DNA from: Nectonema munidae
Lineage: Eukaryota > Nematomorpha > Nectonematoida > Nectonematidae
Assembly: GCA_030549495.1 (NCBI GenBank)
Contig: JAUIRK010000710.1
Coordinates: forward strand, 293,839-357,838
DNA length: 64,000 nucleotides
Direction of reading: 5' to 3'
The translations under genes were made by a program, and so were the position numbers. Under the pieces are notes generated by a model that worked only from the letters and a program-made list of their open reading frames with translations, had not been told where the DNA came from and made no database searches. This document shows, piece after piece, positions 22,806-32,769 of this stretch; position 1 is the stretch's first letter, and every line of letters begins with the position of its first letter.

Positions 22806-23329
22806 TAAAAGATTCCGAACTGGAGAATAAACGTGAGAGAAATACGCCCACAAATGAAATCAGCGCTGAAGACACACAAAGAAGAGAAAGAGTCTGCATT
22901 GAAGGAAAAGAAGTGCTTTTGCGTGGAATGAAAGGAGGAGATGTAGCGGAAACGCCTCCTTCAGATCCTCAAACGTCAATCAAGGGATTGATTGCCACTC
23001 TTATAGATATCGTGGTACTCAACACAGAAAAGTAGAGAGCTGTTGAAGAAGAGAGACGAGAAGCGCGCAGAATAAACGCTATCTCTTCTTCAACGAAAGT
23101 GAAAGTTCTCTTTGAATTGGAAGAGCGAGAAAGCATTTCACCAAAGTACGCAAGAGAAGTGCAGGAACATACTTTTAGCATTCCTACACCTCCCGAAGTT
23201 GTGAGGGAAAAGAAGTTGAAAAGGCAGAATGCTTTTAAATTCCAAAGCTTTAGTTTTGGCGATTCCGTGGAAGGCATTTCAAAGCCTGGTAGACTTAAGA
23301 GCAGGCGAAACACTTTTAGAATATTTTAG
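22806..23329 (+). pseudogene. Unassigned charged/coiled-coil ORF with one in-frame stop
   Basis: Frame 2 is open from 22769 to the stop at 23329 except for one TAG at 23033-23035. It encodes a charged, helix-prone segment (RQLKDSELENKRERN, then AVEEERREARRINAISSS) and a C-terminal part with FSIPTPPEVVREKKLKRQ and GISKPGRLKSRRNTFRIF. Base composition is richer and more coding-like than the flanks. It does not resemble the central region a ZBED-like hAT should have here. I do not recognise it. It could be host sequence captured by, or inserted into, the hAT. Confidence 0.45.
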
Positions 23330-24319
23330 TTTTAGAATATTTCTATATTTTATGTTAATTATTTACCCTGATCGGCCAAACCAGGTAAAACCAGGTTGAA
23401 AAACCAGGTTCCCTTAAAAGGAACCATGGGAAATCTTTGGGTAAGTTGAGTAACGAAGATTGACCGGGTTAATTCAGAAGAATAGAAAATACTCCTTATT
23501 GGCAAGTGGTTTAGAGGTAGTTGTTTAGGTATAGTTTCAAGCAGTCCGGTCGCCAGACTCCATGGGGGAGGGCACAACTGTTACAGAGGGAGGGGGAACT
23601 TATATTGATCGAGCCCAAACTATAAAAAAGTGCATAGGGAAATGATAAAAACTACGATTGCAAACTCCTTTTCCAATTTAAGTAGGAGGCTTAAATAGAA
23701 TAAATATAATCTAGCTTTGATTCTTGATGAACTTAAGTTTGAGTTTGACCTTGATGAACATTACAAGTGTACGTCAATCAAGCAGCATAGTACTAAAAAT
23801 GACCATACGCCAGTATTCGTCCGCTGCCCAGAATCTTTCGGGTGTGAACATTTTTTGTTTCTTAGTTAAAGTTTTATCATACACAAATATATCAGAGGCA
23901 CACATCCCCAAAATATTTTTAAGAATGAGGGAGGGCTGAACTTTTTATAATTTATAAAATTTATTATATAATATAATTGTTGCCCAACGAGCACACCAAA
24001 GTCAACCAATATAATCGAACATTTCACGTGCACTTTCAGCTCCCAATCAATCCAGGATAGCTGCAATCAATTTGAATTACCTTGTTTGTTTTCTAGCTCA
24101 CCAAGAGAACAAAACCACATTCATATATGATGAAATCAAAGCAAAAATTAACGGATAACTTTCATGTCCACTATTATTTTAAACTAAATTCGCTACATTG
24201 CAGATTCTTCTATCTTTTCTCAAATCACATGAACAACGCTTTGAGTTAGAACAAATTCTTCTCATGATCTACGGTTCAACCAATTTTGTACAATAACTTT
24301 TTAAGTTAGTGGGGCAACG
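23330..24319. other. No gene recognised
   Basis: Contains AACCAGGTT repeated at 23380-23410 and a G-rich patch near 23570-23595. No coding recognised. Confidence 0.45.
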
Positions 24320-25104
24320 TTAACCCCATTAGTGCTGGACTAAATTTGTCCGCTCAAGTGCTGGGGAAGGCGTAAAGTGCACCCCTCCTATTTTTCTCAG
24401 ATATTAATAAGTTTTTATAAATATTTTTAATGTTACATATATATTTCAACTATGCTGAATTCAGTGGTCATGTCCATTTTTTATCAAAATCAATCAAACC
24501 TGTCAAAAAATTGATTTATATTTGACAGCTCATCTCAAAAAGGAACTTTTTATTTAAATAATTATATAAAGTTTTTTACATACGTATGCCCATTTTCAAG
24601 CAGGCTGAATTCAGTGGTGATGTTCATTTTTTATGAAAATCAATCAAATCTGTCAAAAAATTGATCTAAATGTGACAGCTCATCTCAAAAAGGAACTTTT
24701 TATCCAAATAATTATATAAAGTTTTTTACACATGTATACGCATTTTCAAATATGCTGAATTCAGTGGTGATGTTCATTTTTTTATGAAAATCAATCAAAT
24801 CTGTCAAAAAATTGATCTAAATGTGACAGCTCATCTCAAAAAGGAACTTTTTATCTAAATATTTACCTGTCAAAAAATTGATCTAAATGTGACAGCTCAT
24901 CTCAAAAAGGAACTTTTTATCCAAATAATTATATAAAGTTTTTTACACATGTATACCCATTTTCATATATGCTGAATTCAGTGGTGATATTCATTTTTAT
25001 CAATCAAACCTGTCAAAAAATTGATCTAAGTGTGACAGCTCATCTCAAAAAAAACTTTTTATCTAAGTAATAATATAAAGTTTTTTACACATATATACCC
25101 ATTT
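24320..25104 (+). mobile_element. Satellite-bearing piggyBac-like element, copy 2 (left end)
   Basis: TTAA at 24320-24323, then CCCCATTAGTGCTGGACT, the second AGTGCTGGGG, GGCGTAAAGTGC and the AT-rich subterminal block match the left end at 55681. An array of the 150-bp monomer follows, with CTGAATTCAG starts at 24454, 24605, 24754 and 24972 and a shortened unit near 24866. The array stops at a TTAA (25105) where another piggyBac-type terminus begins. No right end was found. Confidence 0.85.
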
Positions 25105-25590
25105 TTAACACTAGAAGGACCAAAATCTCATTATACCTCTAAAGACCAGAGTGCGTCAATTGACGCAGAATAAAGTATTCAAATTTTAGTTATATTTTTT
25201 TTACGGATCAACAAAATAATTTATTCAAAAAAGAAATAAACAAATTTTATTATCATAAACTTCATTTTTAACAATCTTGACAAAGTCTCAAGGCACACGT
25301 TCCACAAACCGTCTTTCCACACTTGCCACATACTTCTTTTGTTCTATTTCTGCACCCAAAACCTGCCACTTTTTACGTTCTGTTTTTTTTAATTTTTGTT
25401 CTCTTTTTTGAACAAGGTTCTTTTGATGAAGAACTTCCACAAAGTTCTTCTGCAATCTTTCGAATATAGTCTCTTCTGCTCATTGATGATTTGCAAACAT
25501 CATTATAAATGATCCAACAGTTTATAAGAGCCAGGTCAAGAATGTTGTAAAAAATGTGCATGGGCCAGCGCCTACTACATGCACGTAAGG
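25105..25590 (-). mobile_element. piggyBac remnant inserted in satellite A
   Basis: TTAA at 25105-25108 followed by CACTAGAAGGACC is a piggyBac-type terminus lying inside a satellite monomer. It includes a palindromic GCGTCAATTGACGC at about 25153-25166. The transposase C-terminus (25268-25580, reverse strand) reads toward this end. The distal end was not found. Confidence 0.75.
25268..25580 (-). pseudogene. piggyBac transposase C-terminus with cysteine-rich domain
   Basis: Reverse-strand residues CSRRWPMHIFYNILDLALIN and SMSRRDYIRKIAEELCG match the conserved end of the piggyBac core. They are followed by a basic stretch (KKRTKIKKNR), one in-frame stop (25373-25375), and in the same frame GCRNRTKEVCGKCGKTVCGT then CALRLCQDC, the cysteine-rich DNA-end-binding domain of PGBD-type transposases. 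Catalytic aspartates are missing because the 5' part is lost. The frame ends at 25268, about 160 bp before the terminus. Confidence 0.88.
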
Positions 25591-25639
25591 ATATACAAAA
25601 TTGTGTTATAAATAGCGTAAGATAACATACGCATCTTTA

Positions 25640-25771
25640 CCGTGTCTGGACATTTGGCCGAAAGATCAATAGTCTGTTCTGTTCTGTTCGGTCAATTGTT
25701 TGTTCTGTCAAATGCCTGTTCGGTCAGATGTCTGTCGGCCAAATGTCTTTCGGCCAAATCTCCGGGTACCG
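25640..25771. repeat. Short repeats of TTCGGYCAAATG with inverted ends
   Basis: GGACATTTGGCCGAAAGA at about 25648 is mirrored by TCTTTCGGCCAAAT at about 25745. Between them TGTTCGGTCA-type words recur about five times. It abuts the hAT coding that resumes at 25772. Confidence 0.7.
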
Positions 25772-26665
25772 AGTCAACTGACGTCTGTGACGATGTTCAG
25801 GTCTTGGTATGTGCGTCGTACCAAGGGAAGAGTACATTGAAGAAAATTTTCTGTTCTGTAAATCACTAGAGAGAACAACAACAAGTGAAGATCTTTTCAA
25901 GTTGGTTGATTGTTTCATCAAAGAAAAATGGGATCAGTGAAACAGTGTGTGCTCTGATGGAGCACCCTCAATATTAAGTGCACATCAGGTTTTCACTGCC
26001 AGAGTATAACAAATCAACCCCACACTGATAGCGACTCATTGCCTGCCTCACCGAGAAAACCTTGCTTTTCGATAAATGTCACTTAAGATTAACACTGTTA
26101 TAGATGTTGTTCAAATAGTAAATTTAATTAAATCACCAGCATTGAATTCAAGGCTGTTTTGTCAAAAGTGCTCTCATATTGGATCCGAATATGAACGCCT
26201 GCTTTACTACTCTTCTATCAGCAGGCTATCATTAGGAAAAGTGCTGAGAGTGCTTTACATGCATGGAGAGGTTGAAATCATCCTAAGCGAGAAGAAACAT
26301 GTGTGGAGTTTGACAGGTAAATTTCGGTAGAGAGCTGCATGAGAATACAAATGTTTAGGAAGACCCTTCGATATCCAACCTTCTTGAAGAGGAGTTTATA
26401 GAGATCCAGCATGAAGAAACTCTTTGTTTGAACTTTCAGTGACAAAGTCAAAGTGTGTTCTGGACTGATGTGAAAGAAAGAAACCAGTCCTTGGATTCGA
26501 GGCTGTGAAAGTTTTATTGCCTTTCGCTACAACCTATTTGTGTGAATGGCGATTTACAGCTCTGACTGCCATCAAAACCGAAACATGATTTGAAGGTAGC
26601 ACTTTTTAAGACTGAACCACGAATAGAGAAACTTAGCCACCTGATTCATTCCCAAGGCTCCAATT
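25772..26665 (+). pseudogene. hAT transposase catalytic and C-terminal part, ZBED/SCAN3-like
   Basis: ESTDVCDDVQVLVCASYQ at 25772 is the first catalytic region (family DESTDV). It is followed by SVCSDGAPSILSA (second aspartate), THCLPHRENLA (C..H), IVNLIKSPALNSRLFCQKCS and LYYSSISRLSLGKVLRVLY (ORF 26076-26330). After further frame changes come LLPFATTYLCEWRFTALTAI and EPRIEKLSHLIHSQ, the C-terminal dimerisation motif. The order is complete from the first aspartate to the end, with several stops and shifts. The N-terminal finger at 22565 may belong to the same copy. Confidence 0.85.
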
Positions 26666-26939
26666 AAAATTTACTTACCATTCCACACCTTTAGCTTGTT
26701 TTTTAAAGAATGTGACAGAATATTATTCCGGAAGTGGTTCTTTTAATTAATGTCAAGTTTTAAATTCATCATGCTGTGAATATAATAAAATTTAAAGATG
26801 TTCATTTTGTCCTTCACAGCCTAATAAAGTACCTCTCTTACAGATATATTCATTACAATTGTCGTCCCTCTTTTTTACTGCCAGCTAATCATATGTAATT
26901 TTAATAAAGTATACGCAACTAAATTAGTGGGGTAGCGGT

Positions 26940-27305
26940 CATATTTTGAGAAATATAATTGCTTCTCTCCTAATAAAAGTGTAGGAATCACTGCACTAGA
27001 ATCTATGGATTTTATAGCTATAAGTATCTCATTAACTGTAAACTTATCAAAAGAAAAAGATGTTTAGAATTGTCAAGAAGGACACAAAACAGTTCAGAAG
27101 CTATAGTACTAGGATGTTATTGACTAAGTGACTTCCATGTCTTATAATAATTTTTTCACAAAACTCTGATTTTATCAATTTATTCATCATTATCAAAGAA
27201 TTTGGTGAAATAATTTTTTTAGAGAATCTGATCTCATTTTTAATGTCATTCTTTACTTCTATAAAGTTTTTTTTCTAGAAACATAGAAACACCTTCTAAA
27301 TTTTT
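26940..27305 (-). pseudogene. LINE fragment before the reverse transcriptase (CR1/L2-like)
   Basis: Reverse-strand frames read EVKNDIKNEIRFSKKI, then SFDKFTVNEILIAIKSIDSS and PTLLLGEKQLYF. This resembles the linker and first motif of CR1/L2-like reverse transcriptases, where V..I..I....SSG is conserved. No later RT motifs follow. Low certainty. Confidence 0.4.
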
Positions 27306-27570
27306 TAACGGTCATCACTAATAATTAAAAGAATCTTCATAATAATAATAATAAATTAATCAAATTATAATTAAATAGATGTAATGTTAATTTATCAAAA
27401 GTACGCCTACTATGGATGTTAGAAACACATTATGTATACGTTTTGATGTGTCGTGAAGTCTAACCAGACCATTGATATGATGTTTTATGTTTTTCTACTA
27501 AAATCCAACCATAAACTCTAGTTTGATACCTTTATATGAGGTGTAGTTTCATTTGTCCGAGCCAAGGAGG

Positions 27571-27579
27571 TATATATAT
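27571..27579 (+). promoter_or_regulatory. Candidate TATA box of receptor paralogue B
   Basis: TATATATAT within GGAGGTATATATATCGAGCG, about 180 bp before the start codon and conserved in position with paralogue A. Confidence 0.6.
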
Positions 27580-27756
27580 CGAGCGAGACGAGTGTGCGCG
27601 TTCTTATGCGGTTTAAATAAATAATAGAAACGATAAATGGGTTAATTGCTAATCAATAACAATTAACTTATTTAAGGCATTGAAATAGGACAGTGAGCCA
27701 ATTTCTTTCTTTGCCACTACATGGTATTCAAAAGTATGGTTACGTGAATTGTCGAA

Positions 27757-28788
27757 ATGAATCCAGTGGTTAACATAAGCGTTTGCGAGGCCCTCAAATC
27801 TGTTTCTGGAGATCTGCCTTGTCACTGGATTTCGATTGGAGCATTCTTTGTTCTTTCTTCTCTCAGTGGCATCATTTTTAATACGATTCTGTACCTCTCT
27901 CTCAAGAAATTGGAAAGGAGAAACTACTTTTGCTACAAAATGCTAAAGGTTTCTTCTCAAGCGTTGATGATCTTTTCGTGCGTTACATTGATACGGTCTA
28001 TTCATTACGTAAACACACACTCATATCCAATTAATAACTCCTATTTTTCAAAAAACTGTATACTACTACAGTTTAGTGAATTTGTTTTAACCCAAACTAG
28101 AATAGCTCTTTTGTTTTGCGCTTTAACTTATGTCCTGTTTTATTTCCTTCGCGTTTACAACGAAGTCAGTAAAAAGCAACTTCTCCAAAAGTACCTTGAC
28201 TTTTTTGACAGACGCTGCACTCAACTTTTAGTCTTTATCGTTTTTTTCATCCTCAACGTTGAAATTAACTTTTTTGTTGTCAATACGAAATACAAATGCA
28301 ATGGCGAAGAAATATGCAACATAAAATTATCCAAACATACCTTTCTTGTTCTCAACCTGTTCTTGATTAAATCTTTCTTCATTATTGCCATATTCTGCTT
28401 TGGAATGTACCCCATAGTCCTAACGATAAAAAAAATAAATTCTCTAGCACGAATTAAAATAGCGCTTCGAAGTGTTTGTCCTCAGTATGAAATAACGAAC
28501 GAAAACCCGCTTCCCCGTTTTCTCATAAGAGCGAAGCTGAGAAGTAAACAGTTCATCATATTCTTCATTTCGATCTTCATCTCCATGCTCATTCTTTACA
28601 CAGACATTATCATGCAGTATTTAATATTCACCAAGACTTTGCCAAAAGTAAATTGCTTTCAAATGTTATCATCTCCATTCTTTAATGTGTATTACATGCA
28701 TGTGTTTCTTCTCTTACCAATCCTAGATAAAAATGTCTCTCAAAATTTTGTCTTTTACCTGAAGTGCTTGATAAGAATTCACAACTAA
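27757..28788 (+). CDS. Seven-transmembrane receptor-like protein, paralogue B
   Basis: Open, intronless 343-aa ORF. The membrane plan and cysteines match paralogue A, which points away from it 5.4 kb to the left. About 33 differences separate the proteins, mostly conservative, plus two one-residue length changes. About a third of them cluster in residues 287-321 (end of segment 6, outer loop 3 and start of segment 7), where ligand contacts often lie in receptors. The 5' flank, with a TATA-like box, is about 95% identical to that of A, so both are likely expressed under similar control. AATAAA lies 2 bp after the stop; in A it is AATAAG. The receptor class is not assigned. Confidence 0.88.
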   Translation: MNPVVNISVCEALKSVSGDLPCHWISIGAFFVLSSLSGIIFNTILYLSLKKLERRNYFCYKMLKVSSQALMIFSCVTLIRSIHYVNTHSYPINNSYFSKNCILLQFSEFVLTQTRIALLFCALTYVLFYFLRVYNEVSKKQLLQKYLDFFDRRCTQLLVFIVFFILNVEINFFVVNTKYKCNGEEICNIKLSKHTFLVLNLFLIKSFFIIAIFCFGMYPIVLTIKKINSLARIKIALRSVCPQYEITNENPLPRFLIRAKLRSKQFIIFFISIFISMLILYTDIIMQYLIFTKTLPKVNCFQMLSSPFFNVYYMHVFLLLPILDKNVSQNFVFYLKCLIRIHN

Positions 28789-28789
28789 C

Positions 28790-28795
28790 AATAAA
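28790..28795 (+). terminator. Polyadenylation signal of receptor paralogue B
   Basis: AATAAA starts 2 bp after the TAA stop. The corresponding site in paralogue A reads AATAAG. Confidence 0.5.
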
Positions 28796-28860
28796 GCCCG
28801 TTCTTGCGTAAGATTGATTATACACACAAAAGCTCTCCTTAAACCTTGTGTTTTAACATC

Positions 28861-29924
28861 TTTTCTTTGTTCATTTTGTGTTTATTTAATAAAAATCTTA
28901 TTTCGTCATTAATAAATGTCACCTAAGCTTCAAAGCGTTATCCCGACCCTTATAAATTTTTAGTGTTATAAATAGTGTTCCTGAATTTTTTCTTTTTGGT
29001 CTTCCTGGGAATTTGTGGTCAAAAATATTAGTATCCGATTTTCAATGAATCTTCTTGCTTCAAAAATTTAAGCAAGAAAAAAAATGTGAGATTAGGAATA
29101 GAAGATTTATCACGCTTACAAATTATCTACATAAATGAGAATCAATCTGAAAGAACCTAAAATCGATCTTTATCATTTTTAAAAACTAAAGTAAACGTAG
29201 AAGATATGAAAGAAATTGCAACGGTTTATCTGAGGAAACAGGCATTTTTGATTGTGGCCAAAGATGAACTTTGAATTAACCTAATTTTCATAAATATTTA
29301 TTTTAAGAATGTTAAAACTTAATTTAAAAAACTTGGAAAAAAAATTAAAAGTAAGTACATAGGACAGTTTTTATTTGTTTCAAGTAAACTGCCGGAGGAA
29401 GCAAATGAGAAAAATGATTTTCTGATAAAAAATGATTTAATTTGTTAATTTATTTTTTCAATTAACGGACGGGGAAAAGAAAGAACGATGATGAAAAATA
29501 TCAAAAATTATATTCTAAAACTTCAATTTTTATAGAAATATTGTTGGTAAAGTGATCAAGTTAATTTCAGATTGAATAATTTAATGGACGAGTCTTCATT
29601 CTATGATTGATCGATATATTATGTCTAAAAAGGGTATTGATAAAATTTTACGTACAATTGCTTAAATGGAAATGCTTCTGGAAGAGTGGATTCTTTTCTA
29701 AAAATTGGTTAAATTTTTTTTAAAGTTTGCATAACTTTAATCTGACATATGAAGCTGCAAAAGGTGGTAAAACTAATTTTTAAAGAATATATAATATAAA
29801 AATAAATAACTAACAAAAATATGAACAATTTCAATATTTGCCACTTCAAAAAACGCTACCATTAAACAGGAAAAGAAATATTTATCGAATTTTTCACGAT
29901 ATATCATTCGAATGTGGTGGATTC
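28861..29924. other. No gene recognised
   Basis: AT-rich; short open stretches only. Confidence 0.45.
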
Positions 29925-30540
29925 AAGGGCGTACCCACGAGGGAGGGGGGCTTCCGAAAAAAATTTGCCCCCCCCTTTCAAACTATTCTACCCTACACTC
30001 AGAAATCACAACAAGTTGTAATTCTTCACAACCATTAATGTATTGCCATCAAAATATGCCAGACTACCATTGCTTGAATGTCAGCTCATTTTTCATCATA
30101 ACCATATGCGCCTATGATACGCGCGTATTATCCTGTGATATGACTGTGAAGCAGACAGTATCAACGGAAGTTTTAATTATACACTTCACGAAAAAATAGA
30201 GTTCGAACTGTCTTCAAAATGTACGAAACTGAATTTGAATCAATATCAGTCCTCATTTTGATCAAAATATACAGTAATTCTATAAAGATCCTTCATATCA
30301 CATTGTCAAAACAAAAAGTTGCATTAATGAAGATGTCGATCAGTTAGTTGTTTTAACTAGGTTATTTAAATTTAAAAATTATTAAATTAACTTTGAAAAT
30401 TCATAGTTAATTCAATTTGATGAATATTATAAATGTTTTTTTAGGTACTTTTTTTCACTTGAGAAATTTTTTTATTAACTTTTTGTAACTAGTTCATTCA
30501 ACTGATTTTTGAGTTAGTATAATTTTATGATAAGCACAAA

Positions 30541-30873
30541 ATAGTAAAAAAAAAACTCTTTTAACTGCATGTTATTTCAACACAAAGTTTAACATATTCA
30601 CCGCTTTGAAATTATTTTTTTTATAAAAAATTCTGTTAAAAGCATATTTATCAACATAAATTTTTTTGATAACATCTGAAGAAGTTATTCTTTGCCATTG
30701 TATCGTAAAGTTGTATAGTAAAAAAAACTCTTTTAACTGCATGTTATTTCAACACAAAGTTTAACATATTCACCGCTTTGAAATTATTTTTTTTATAAAA
30801 AATTCTGTTAAAAGCATATTTATCAACATAAATTTTTTTGATAACATCTGAAGAAGTTATTCCATTGTATCGG
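30541..30873. repeat. 171-bp tandem duplication
   Basis: ACTCTTTTAACTGCATGTTA at 30555 recurs at 30726, and the two units stay almost identical for most of their length. The second unit lacks a few bases near its end. It lies in the non-coding 5' part of the outer hAT. Confidence 0.92.
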
Positions 30874-31079
30874 GTGATGCGAATAATATTTATGTAAGTT
30901 ATGCCCAAAAGTGAAGTTTTAATATTGAAGAAGTTTGATGTACTATTTTTATCTTTGAAATTCTCAAAATAGAAATTGAACATATGGATAAATGAAATAT
31001 ATTAAGAAAGTTTTTGAAACTTTCAAACAAATCATGTTCCAGCACTGATAATTTTATTATCTAATGATTAATTTTTATC

Positions 31080-31377
31080 GGACAAATTTAAGATCGCAGT
31101 TTCCATTCCAAAAAACTCCACTTATTTGTCACCAAGAAAATAAAATGAAATAGTTCCATCTTTAAAAAGTTTTGTTCTACAAAAAATAATACTTGAAATC
31201 AATAACTCAAAATATCTGTCATTGAAAGCTGATGGAACAAAAGATATAAGTGGAAAAGAATGCCTGTCAATTGTAAGTAGTTTAATGGGGTGCTCATTTT
31301 CATTGATTCCTTTTCTTTTGTGTAAGGTGCTTAGATTTTTGAAAGGAAAGACCGTAAAGGAAGCATTAATAAACATG
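31080..31377 (+). pseudogene. Outer hAT transposase, first part
   Basis: Residues LKADGTKDISGKECLSIVSS correspond to the first catalytic segment of a hAT transposase, with ADGTKDISG matching the DETTDISG region. GKTVKEALINMVYL runs up to the insertion point of the inner hAT at 31386. The coding resumes with LKECDASSISTAILEILN at 34482, whose start overlaps the inner element's target duplication. At least one stop occurs before the insertion, so decay and insertion order cannot be separated here. Confidence 0.7.
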
Positions 31378-31884
31378 GTCTATCTCAGGGGTTCCCAACC
31401 CTGGAGTCGCGACCCCACTTTGGGTGGGCAAGAAATTTTCTTGGGGTCGCAAAGACATTATAAATGATAATGAATTATAAGGGATTTGGCTGATATCAAT
31501 GGATTCGGCTTTTGCCAAACCTTGCCCCATTCCCACCTGAGACGGAATTCTAAAAGACAAAGGATAGACTGAACAATTTCCTTTTTTTAATGCCATGATT
31601 AACTGGAGCAGTGAATTGTACACTAGATTGTTGTCTATCGTCTTTCTTAGGAACTTTTTAATCCTAAGATTAACTTGTGGGGATCACGGGTTCTTGGCTT
31701 TTATACCTCTATCATAGTGCTTCATATATATATGCCTGTGTCGGATCATTTGTGTCAGCTAAGAGTTTGCATCCAGCATCTCTGCGTGTCATTGTGCTAC
31801 CAGTCTGCTTGAGCCAACACTGAATTTCTATTTGGAGTAAATATAGGAAAAGTGCTGAAGGGTCATGCTTGGAATAAAATAATA

Positions 31885-32163
31885 AATTGAAAATTATAAA
31901 GTTACAAGCAAAATGTTTATTTTAAAAACAACACAAATTTTCGACTACAAGAGTCTTTCTCAAGTGCGTGTAAATGTATAAAAATTTTTTACATTTATTT
32001 TGATTAATTCAACTAAATTTTAAAGTATAAACTAATATACTGTAAAATATTTAAAGTATAAAATTTTTATACATTTACACGCACTTGAGAAAGACTCTTG
32101 GTGTCGAAAATTTGTGTTGTATTTAAAATAAACATTTTGCTTGTAACTTTATAATTTTCAATT
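31885..32163. mobile_element. Palindromic MITE with arms of about 105 bp
   Basis: The left arm from AATTGAAAATTATAAAGTTA to ATGTATAAAAATTTT is repeated in reverse complement at the right, differing at only about four positions. The loop is about 70 bp of AT-rich DNA. It lies inside the inner hAT (31386-34473) and splits nothing coding. Target duplication is not resolved. Confidence 0.9.
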
Positions 32164-32769
32164 CTATTTGGAAAGTTGTAAGTATGGATGGAGCGTTGTA
32201 GTATTTAAAATTGTTGTACATTTGATTTATCTCTTGTGTTTTAATAGTCAGTATTTCAAGGAATAATTTTGTTTTGCTTTTGTACTTAGGTGCATAGTTT
32301 TTTTCTTTTTTTTGTGTGTCTCTGTGTGTAATAGAAGGTTGTCTGATGTTTGAATTTTCCATTAATTACGTTCAAATTTCACTGTAAATTATTATCGACC
32401 TTAGTATCAAGTCATATATGCCGAAAATATTGGACAAAGCTACAGTAATCTGCGTCAAGACGTGCGGATATATGGTAGAAATAATAAATGAGTTGTGGGT
32501 GAATAGTTAAAGTGTGTATGCATGTATGTATATTGTATATGTATCAGAACATATGCGCGTGTGTGTGCTCTTAGACACACTCTTGTGTTCATATAATTTA
32601 AGGTTTTCGAACCATTTTCACGCCTATTATTATCATAGTAGATTTTCTTGGTATTTATCATCTCTCTACCTCACTCGTTTGCTTTTCATCTTTGCATATG
32701 ATTTTTACAATCCCTTTATATTTTTCTTCTTGGAATCGAAACATCCCAATTTCAACAATGAAAGCCCTG

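Larger units (their letters stand above)
27541..28860. repeat. Right arm of the inverted duplication
   Basis: Matches the reverse complement of 21220-22533 from GGTGTAGTTTCATTTGTCCG through the receptor ORF to the sequence after the polyadenylation signal. Confidence 0.92.

Noticed and set aside
32455-32661. 68-aa reverse ORF rich in T, H and Y
   Set aside because: It overlaps low-complexity GT/AT-rich DNA within the inner hAT, with no motif.
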